From Reyranella aquatilis (GTDB taxonomy: Bacteria; Pseudomonadota; Alphaproteobacteria; Reyranellales; Reyranellaceae): a stretch of DNA of 64,000 nucleotides. The first letter of the stretch is position 1, and each line of letters starts with the position of its first letter. The notes below the pieces were generated by a model, which was not told the origin of the DNA, did not search any database, and was given only the letters and a program-made list of their open reading frames with translations. The stretch covers positions 1 to 64,000 of the forward strand of contig NZ_JAJISD010000006.1 of NCBI RefSeq assembly GCF_020880995.1. Direction: 5' to 3'. A program made the translations under genes and the position numbers. Positions 58,524 through 64,000 of the stretch are shown one piece after another.

Positions 58524-60092
58524 CTATCGCTTCGCGATCTCGACGTTCCAGAAGGCGGTCGTCGAGGGTGGGCGGATCCAGCCCCTGGTTCGGCCGCTGA
58601 CGGCCGAGGCGCTGTACCATTCGCCGAGCGGATAGTGCGTGCCGAGCTGCAGCGCGCGTTCCTGGATTTCCTCGGCGATGGCCTTGCGCTTCGCCGCGTC
58701 CGGCTCCAGCGCGTAGGCCTCGCGCATCGCCTCGATCCGCTCGTCGCACGACCATCCGGCCGAGGCCTTGTCGCAGGCGGAATTCAGGAACAGCGATGTG
58801 ATCGGGTTGACGACGTCGATGACGCCGGTGCTCGACAGAGTGACGTTCCAGCCGCGGTCCTCCGGCGGCTCCTTGCGCATGACGCGCGCGAGGTGCGTCT
58901 GCCAGTCGGCCGGCCGCATGTCGACCTTGAAGCCGACCCGTTCCAGCTGCGCCTTGGCGACGGGGCCGAGATTGGCCAGGGAGGCGAGGTCGGTCACCTG
59001 CAGCAGCACGATCGGCCGTCCGTCGTAGCCTGCCTCCTTGATCAGCGCCCTGGCCTTCTCGACATTGCCTTCGAGCAGTCCCGCGGTGCCCTTGTCCGAC
59101 GCGAGCGGCGTGCCGCAGCCGTAGTAGGTCTTGCAGAAGCGCCAGAAGTGCGGGTCGCCGACGGCGGCGTCGAGGAAGCCCTTCTGGTCGATGGCATAGC
59201 CGAGCGCCAGCCGCATCCGGGGATCGTTGAACGGCGGATGGAGCCAGTTGGGCCGCAGCGCGTACTGGCTGGCGTAGGCGCCGCGCTGGACCGCAATGCC
59301 CTTCCTCTTCTCGACCAGCGGCAGCAGGTCATGCGCCACCGATTCGAGCGCATCGACCTCGCCGTTCTCCAGCGCGTTCACCGCGGTCTGCGGATCGGCG
59401 ATGGAGACCCACTCCACCCGATCGACCTTCGCCACCTTGCCGCCCGCAAAGTTGGCGGGCGGCTCGGCGCGCGGCACGTAGCCGGGATTCTTCACATAGA
59501 CGACGCGATCGCCGGGCCGCCACTCGTCGGCCTTGAACATGAAAGGGCCGGAGCCGGTCGGGTCCTTGATCTGCTGCGTGGCCGGCGCCTCGGCGACGCG
59601 CTTGGGCATCATGAACGGCACGATGCCGGCCGGCTTGGCCAGCGAATCGATCACCAGCCCGTAGGGCCGCGCGAGTTCGAGGCGGATCGTCCTGGCGTCG
59701 GGGGCGCTCAGCTCCTTGACGTTCGCCATCAGCTTGAGGCCGACCGGATCGCGGCTGCCCCAGCGCTTCAGCGAGGCGACGCAATCCTCCGCCGTGACCG
59801 GCGCACCGTCATGCCACTTCAGACCGTCCCGCAGGGTGAAGGCATAGACCAGTCCTGCCGCATCGACGGTCCAGTTGCCCACCATCTGAGGCTGCGGCTT
59901 CAGATCGCCGTCGAGGCCGAACAGCGTGTCGTAGACGAGATAGCCGTGGGTGCGGCTGATCTGTGCCGATGCCCAGACCGGATCGAGGATCTTGAGATCC
60001 GAATGCATGACGATCTTGAGAGTCGATTGAGCCACCGCGGGCGTCGCGAACGCGAATGCGGCGGCAGCCGCAAGCAGATGTCGAAACTTCAT
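58524..60092 (-). CDS. Peptide/dipeptide-type ABC transporter substrate-binding protein
   Basis: 522-residue SBP_bac_5 protein with signal peptide MKFRHLLAAAAAFAFATPAV-AQ. Family blocks: LKIVMHSDLKILDPVWASAQ, FTLRDGLKWHDGAPVTAEDC and DPRMRLALGYAIDQKGFLDA. It binds a peptide, opine or similar solute in the periplasm. Its permease and ATPase genes are not adjacent. GGAG lies 7 nt before ATG 60092; an ATG at 60110 is a longer alternative. It is the third gene of the operon with the M14 peptidase and FAD oxidoreductase. Confidence 0.88.
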   Translation of the reverse strand: MKFRHLLAAAAAFAFATPAVAQSTLKIVMHSDLKILDPVWASAQISRTHGYLVYDTLFGLDGDLKPQPQMVGNWTVDAAGLVYAFTLRDGLKWHDGAPVTAEDCVASLKRWGSRDPVGLKLMANVKELSAPDARTIRLELARPYGLVIDSLAKPAGIVPFMMPKRVAEAPATQQIKDPTGSGPFMFKADEWRPGDRVVYVKNPGYVPRAEPPANFAGGKVAKVDRVEWVSIADPQTAVNALENGEVDALESVAHDLLPLVEKRKGIAVQRGAYASQYALRPNWLHPPFNDPRMRLALGYAIDQKGFLDAAVGDPHFWRFCKTYYGCGTPLASDKGTAGLLEGNVEKARALIKEAGYDGRPIVLLQVTDLASLANLGPVAKAQLERVGFKVDMRPADWQTHLARVMRKEPPEDRGWNVTLSSTGVIDVVNPITSLFLNSACDKASAGWSCDERIEAMREAYALEPDAAKRKAIAEEIQERALQLGTHYPLGEWYSASAVSGRTRGWIRPPSTTAFWNVEIAKR

Positions 60093-60106
60093 GGGCGTCT
60101 CCTTGT

Positions 60107-61183
60107 TCATTCTTCGGCCGCGAGGCCGTTGATCGTCTGCAGCGCCTGGCTGCGGAACTGGCCGAGGATCATGCCCTTCCAGTCGTCGGCATCGACGTAG
60201 AAGGCATCGCGCACCGCCTGCCGGATCTCGCGCACCAGCGTCGCGGGCGCATCGGGGTGGCCGGCCAGCCAGGCTTCGCCGCGCAATGCGCGCCGCACGA
60301 CGGGATTGGGCACCGTGCCGTATTCCAGTGTCGTCGGCGTGATCGCCGCGTCGGGACATTCTTCCGGCGCGCAGCCGGTGATGTGGCCGACCGTCCGCGG
60401 CGAAACCGATTCGGTCGCGGTGCTGACGATCAGGTCGCTGCCCCACCAGGCTTTGGCACGCCGGGTCGTCTCCTCGGAATGGCGACCGAAGATCTTCTCG
60501 CCGTGGCCGTAGGGGCCGAGGCCGGTATGGACGTCGATCCAGGCGATGTGGCGTCGCGTCGTGCCGTGGGCGCGCAGGATCGAGCGGATCGTGCGGTTGC
60601 TCCAGGCAGGCGCCGTCCCGCAGTAGAAGAGCCCGTCGGGATGCTTGTCCTGGCCGCTGGAAACGCCGGGGTTGCGCTGGCCGGCGAGCCGCGCCATCGC
60701 CGCGTTCAAACGCTCCTCGTTATCGGCGGAAGGCGGCCAGGCCGCGGGCACCAGCAGGTCGTGGATCTGCTCGTAGACCGGATTGTCGGGATAGGGCGTC
60801 GCGAAGTCGTTGAAGTTGCGGTTGAGGTCGATGTTGTCCTCGTTGGTCCGCTTCAGGTGCGAGAAGCCGAACGGATTGACCGCATGGATCAGCAGCAGGG
60901 CGATGCCGCGATCGGCGGCGCGGCGGGCCAGTTCGTCGTTCAGCAGGGCGAGCTGGCAGGCCGAGCCGGAGAAGCCCTCCGGACCGTGCGTGCCGGAGCT
61001 GACGATGAAAAGCTTGCCCGCGTCGGCGGGTCCCAGCAGCGCGGTGTCGGTGCCGATCTCTTCTCCCGCCGCGCCCGTCAGCGGATGGACATGGTGCCCG
61101 ACCGCGGCACCAGCCCGGGTGGCCGCTTCGAGGAAGCGTTGGCGGGCCTCGCCATAGGTGGCGGAGAAGAAGGCGGCGCTCAT
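60107..61183 (-). CDS. M14-type metallopeptidase-like protein (DUF2817)
   Basis: 358 residues. The carboxypeptidase-like zinc site is visible as SSGTHGPEGFSG (H and E), with a third ligand in WIDVHTGLGPYGHG and the general-base Glu in TTLEYGTVP. LIHAVNPFGFSHLKRTNEDN with IDLNRNFND is the DUF2817 signature. It probably removes an acyl or amino-acid residue from a small molecule in the cytoplasm (no signal peptide). It overlaps the FAD oxidoreductase gene by 4 nt, implying a joint pathway with the binding protein downstream. Confidence 0.84.
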   Translation of the reverse strand: MSAAFFSATYGEARQRFLEAATRAGAAVGHHVHPLTGAAGEEIGTDTALLGPADAGKLFIVSSGTHGPEGFSGSACQLALLNDELARRAADRGIALLLIHAVNPFGFSHLKRTNEDNIDLNRNFNDFATPYPDNPVYEQIHDLLVPAAWPPSADNEERLNAAMARLAGQRNPGVSSGQDKHPDGLFYCGTAPAWSNRTIRSILRAHGTTRRHIAWIDVHTGLGPYGHGEKIFGRHSEETTRRAKAWWGSDLIVSTATESVSPRTVGHITGCAPEECPDAAITPTTLEYGTVPNPVVRRALRGEAWLAGHPDAPATLVREIRQAVRDAFYVDADDWKGMILGQFRSQALQTINGLAAEE

Positions 61184-62505
61184 CTGATCTTCTCGTCGAT
61201 GTAGTCGAGGGTGCGGAAGGCGCCGCCGATCACCGGCAGGAACCAGGGCTTGCCGGAATAGAGCGGAATGGCGGGCAGCTCGGTTTCGGCGAAGGGCACC
61301 TTGCCATGCAGGCGGCCGGCGATCGATTGGCCCATCGCGTTGCCGAGGAACGGCATCATCGACACGCCCGAGCCGTTGCAGCCGACCACGAAGTGCAGCC
61401 CGTCGAGCTCGCCGGCATGCGGCAGCGCGTCGTAGGTGAAGGCGACGTTGCCTTGCCAGGTGTGCGTGACCTTGGTGTCCCGCAGTTGCGGGAAACGCTC
61501 GACCAGCGACTGGTGCAGGAGCTGGGCACGCAACTCTCCGGGGATTTCAGTAAAGCGGGCGCGGCCGCCGAAGATCACGCGCTTGCCGTCGGGCGATATC
61601 CGGTAGTAGTGCAGCACGCGCCGCGTCTCGGAGAAGGTGCGGCCCTTGGGGCAAAGCTCCTTGATCAGCTCGGGTGGCAGTTCCTCGGTCGCGATGATGT
61701 GGCTGGCGATCGGCACGAGCCGCTTCTGCAGGCGCGGCGTGACGCCGGACGTATAGCCGTTGGTGGCGACGACGACATGGCGGGCACGTACCTCGCCCTG
61801 GCTGGTGCTGACCCGCCAGCCCTCGCCGTCGCGCGCGAGGCCGGTGGCGCGGCAATGGCCGGCCAGCGTGATCGAATTGCGCCGGCGCACCGCCGCCAGC
61901 AGGCCGCCGTAGAACAGGGCCGGGTGCAGCTTGCCCGCGGTCTCGAACACCATGCCGCCGTGATAGAAGTCGCTGCCGATCTCCTCGCGTTGCTCCTCGC
62001 GGGTGATCAGGCGGCAGTCGGTGGCGCCGCCGTCGCGCAGCTTGGCGAAACGCGTCCGCAGCCCCTCGTAGTGCGAGGCCGCGCAGGCGCCGAGGAAGCG
62101 GCCGCGCTGCTCCAGATGGCAGTCGATCTTCTCCTGTTCGACCAGATCGATCAGCGCGCGATAGGCGTCGATCGCCCAACCCACGACGTCGCGCACCAGG
62201 TCGGGCGAATAGTCGAGCGTGCGGCCGGTGAAGCTCTTGCCGATCGACAGGCCGGCGCTCAGCGCGCCGCCGCTGCGCGTCGAGGCGCCCGAGCCGAACT
62301 CGTCGGCCTCGAGCACGACGCTCTGGACGCCGCCGTCGGCCAGCGCGCGGGCCGTCGCCAGCCCCGCATAGCCGCCGCCGACCACCACGACGTCGGTGCG
62401 GGCCGGCAGCGACGGGGCGGTGATGGCCTGCGGACGGAACGCCTCCCACCAGTAGGGCTGGTCCTTGAAGTCAGTGGCGAAGATCGACTGGTTAACCGCA
62501 GGCAT
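61180..62505 (-). CDS. FAD-dependent amine/amino-acid oxidase (DAO family, PuuB-like)
   Basis: 441 residues. The N-terminal dinucleotide site is DVVVVGGGYAGLATARALAD; GSGASTRSGGALSAGLSIGK and HVVVATNGYTSGVTPRLQKR follow, and a C-terminal GLHFVVGCNGSGVSMMPFLG closes the FAD site, as in gamma-glutamylputrescine oxidase PuuB. It should oxidise a secondary amine or N-substituted amino acid, giving aldehyde and peroxide. ATG 62505 is chosen over 62523 as closer to family starts; the ribosome site is weak in both cases. First gene of the operon, 97 nt from the divergent LysR gene. Confidence 0.87.
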   Translation of the reverse strand: MPAVNQSIFATDFKDQPYWWEAFRPQAITAPSLPARTDVVVVGGGYAGLATARALADGGVQSVVLEADEFGSGASTRSGGALSAGLSIGKSFTGRTLDYSPDLVRDVVGWAIDAYRALIDLVEQEKIDCHLEQRGRFLGACAASHYEGLRTRFAKLRDGGATDCRLITREEQREEIGSDFYHGGMVFETAGKLHPALFYGGLLAAVRRRNSITLAGHCRATGLARDGEGWRVSTSQGEVRARHVVVATNGYTSGVTPRLQKRLVPIASHIIATEELPPELIKELCPKGRTFSETRRVLHYYRISPDGKRVIFGGRARFTEIPGELRAQLLHQSLVERFPQLRDTKVTHTWQGNVAFTYDALPHAGELDGLHFVVGCNGSGVSMMPFLGNAMGQSIAGRLHGKVPFAETELPAIPLYSGKPWFLPVIGGAFRTLDYIDEKIR

Positions 62506-62602
62506 GAAGAGGCTCGCACACAAAACGTTGACAGGACTGAGTTACGGCTTGAGGGGCGACACGGTCAAAGTCATTGTCCGGGGTGGTTAAGTCCCCGAGG
62601 TT

Positions 62603-63499
62603 ATGATGATCACGTCGCGCCAGCTCGAAGCCTTTCGCGCCATCATGGCTCACGGCACGGTGACGGCCGCCGCCGAGCGGCTGGGCGTCTCGCAGCCCGC
62701 GGTGAGCAAGATCCTGGCGGGGCTGGAGCACGAGATCGGCTACCCGCTGTTCACGCGCATCAAGCGCCGGCTGGCGCCGACCAGCGAAGCGCGGCTTCTG
62801 GAGCAGGAGGTGACGCGGCTCTATCACAGTCTCGAGCGGGTCACCGAGGTCGCGCGCGAGATCCGCGAACGCCAGGTCGGCGACCTGCTGATCTACTCGA
62901 CGCCGGCGCTTGGGCGCAGCGTGCTGCCTGACGTCATGGCGGGCTTCATGAAGCGCCACTCCAAGGCGCATATCGTCTTCCATGTCCGCAGCTCGACCTA
63001 CATCAACCAGAAGATGGTCGACCAGCAGATCGACCTCGGCTTCTCGATGATGCCGTTCGAGCATCCCTCGATGGTCACGGAGGAGTTGAGTCGGGCGACC
63101 GCCGTCTGCGTGCTGCCGCGCGACCATCGTCTGGCCCGCCGCAAGGTGATCCGCCCGGCCGACCTGCGCGGCGAGCGCTTCCTGTCGTTTCCGCTCGACG
63201 GCCGCATGCGGCATCTCATCGATGCGGCCTTCGAGCAGGAGCGGATCGAGCGCAAGCTGCAGATCGACGTCTATTCCTCGGCCGATGCCTGTGCGCTGGC
63301 GGCGCGGGGGCTCGGCGTGTCGATCGTCGAGCCCTTCACCGCGCGCGACTTCCTCAGCGAGGGTATCGCCGTGGTGCCGTTCGAGCCGCGTATCCGCTAC
63401 CTGTTTCGCGCCATGCGCCCGCGCTACCGCAAGCCCTCCCGGCTGGCCGACGCCTTCCTCGATGCGGTGAAGGCGCATCTCAAGGCGAAGGGTTGGTAG
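62603..63499 (+). CDS. LysR-family transcriptional regulator
   Basis: 298 residues. Winged helix at residues about 5-63 (RQLEAFRAIMAHGTVTAAAE; LGVSQPAVSKILAGLEHEIG), then a LysR co-inducer-binding domain (GDLLIYSTPALGRSVLPDVM). It is divergent from the FAD oxidoreductase operon with 97 nt between start codons, the usual arrangement for control of that operon. The inducer is unknown; the group is close to opine/amino-acid catabolism regulators by general look only. Confidence 0.9.
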   Translation: MMITSRQLEAFRAIMAHGTVTAAAERLGVSQPAVSKILAGLEHEIGYPLFTRIKRRLAPTSEARLLEQEVTRLYHSLERVTEVAREIRERQVGDLLIYSTPALGRSVLPDVMAGFMKRHSKAHIVFHVRSSTYINQKMVDQQIDLGFSMMPFEHPSMVTEELSRATAVCVLPRDHRLARRKVIRPADLRGERFLSFPLDGRMRHLIDAAFEQERIERKLQIDVYSSADACALAARGLGVSIVEPFTARDFLSEGIAVVPFEPRIRYLFRAMRPRYRKPSRLADAFLDAVKAHLKAKGW

Positions 63500-63627
63500 G
63501 GCTGAGCAAGGCTCGGCCCAATGAGCGACAGGACATTGCTTGCAATGTCCGAGAGCGCCGACGTACCACCGGCCACCCTGACCCCTCCGTCGGCTGAGCG
63601 GCTTGGTTACAAGCCGCGAGACGCCGA

Positions 63628-63653
63628 CACCTCCCCATTTGAATGGGGAGGCG
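63628..63653. repeat. CCTCCCC-type hairpin repeat
   Basis: cacctccccatttgaatggggaggcg forms an 11-bp stem and is the inverted counterpart of 56382-56407. It lies in the 169-nt convergent gap between the LysR and permease genes, where no other gene is seen. Confidence 0.7.
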
Positions 63654-63668
63654 GATGATTGTCGAACG

Positions 63669-64000
63669 TTACGCCGGATCATGGGCCACGAAGAATTCGA
63701 GGCCGATCAGCCGCTCCAGCAGCATCACCACCAGCAGGGTGACGACGACGGTCGCGGTCGAGATCGCCGCCAGCACCGGCGAGGCGTTCTCCTGGATGAA
63801 GGCATAGATCTGGACCGGCAGGGTCGTGACCTGCGGGCCGGTGAGGAACATCGTCACCGTCACTTCGTCGAACGAGATGATGAAGGAGAAGAGCAGCGCA
63901 GTGACGAGGCCGGAGCGCGCCAGCGGCAGGGCGATGCCGAGCGCGATACGACGTTCGTCGGCGCCCAGCAGCGAGGCCGCCTCGACGATCTCGCCGTCGA
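63669..64000 (-). CDS. ABC transporter permease, C-terminal part (cut by window edge)
   Basis: Only the last 110 or so residues are in the window. The EAA loop that contacts the ATPase is visible (EAASLLGADERRIALGIALP), followed by membrane helices SGLVTALLFSFIISFDEVTV and STATVVVTLLVVMLLERLIG. It is like PotC/PotI-type permeases of spermidine/putrescine importers, which would suit the nearby amine oxidase operon, but the rest of the gene is needed. It is convergent with the LysR gene. Confidence 0.85.
   Translation of the reverse strand, partial: DGEIVEAASLLGADERRIALGIALPLARSGLVTALLFSFIISFDEVTVTMFLTGPQVTTLPVQIYAFIQENASPVLAAISTATVVVTLLVVMLLERLIGLEFFVAHDPA

Overview
The window is very GC-rich, tightly packed chromosomal DNA with frequent 1-4 nt ATGA/GTGA overlaps between genes. 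Several features point to a free-living alphaproteobacterium of soil or fresh water, possibly a Reyranella- or Bradyrhizobium-like member of the Rhodospirillales/Hyphomicrobiales. These are an EcfG-type general stress promoter, a NasS-type nitrate sensor with an ANTAR leader RNA, osmoregulated periplasmic glucan genes, many TTT/TAXI/YejABEF-type uptake systems and palindromic intergenic repeats of the kind common in that class. The taxonomy is inference. No rRNA, tRNA, CRISPR array or complete insertion sequence was seen; the only transposase trace is the 3' end of an IS110-type gene at the left edge.

Region by region: 1-554 holds the transposase end, repeat sequence and a regulatory leader made of a sigma-54-like promoter, two hexaloop ANTAR hairpins and an intrinsic terminator. 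555-12322 is one nitrate-assimilation operon: NasS-like sensor, NrtA/B/D nitrate ABC importer, siroheme nitrite reductase, FAD/4Fe-4S electron-transfer flavoprotein, molybdenum nitrate reductase NasA and siroheme synthase CysG. Together they import nitrate, reduce it to ammonium and make the siroheme needed. 12365-19585 carries a murein endopeptidase-like protein, a macrodomain protein, a DUF924 protein, a sulfatase/phosphonate monoester hydrolase, a GST-like protein, a TctC-type binding protein and a membrane SGNH-like protein. 19868-22194 is a four-gene minus-strand stress operon with an EcfG-type promoter, divergent from opgGH (22447-25769).

26102-35910 holds a GST, an M17 aminopeptidase, a 2-hydroxyacid dehydrogenase, a TAXI binding protein and the complete yejABEF peptide/oligopeptide importer. 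36124-38251 holds a probable selenoprotein of the GrdB-related family, with an in-frame UGA in a UxxC motif and a hairpin just downstream, followed by a CaiB-type CoA-transferase. 38280-42638 has a nitroreductase, a decayed RTX-like fragment, an OprD-type porin and thiC under a TPP riboswitch. 42797-52124 is a four-gene MdtABC/NodT-type tripartite drug-efflux operon.

52300-58370 carries metY, a nitroreductase, dinB, a nucleotide-sugar-epimerase-like protein, an aldo/keto reductase, a small conserved-looking ORF and a carboxymuconolactone decarboxylase-family protein. 58524-62505 is a minus-strand operon (FAD amine oxidase-like, M14 peptidase-like, peptide-binding protein) divergent from a LysR regulator. 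The window ends inside an ABC permease gene. The most notable items are the candidate selenoprotein and the fully legible sigma-54/ANTAR/terminator leader of the nitrate operon.
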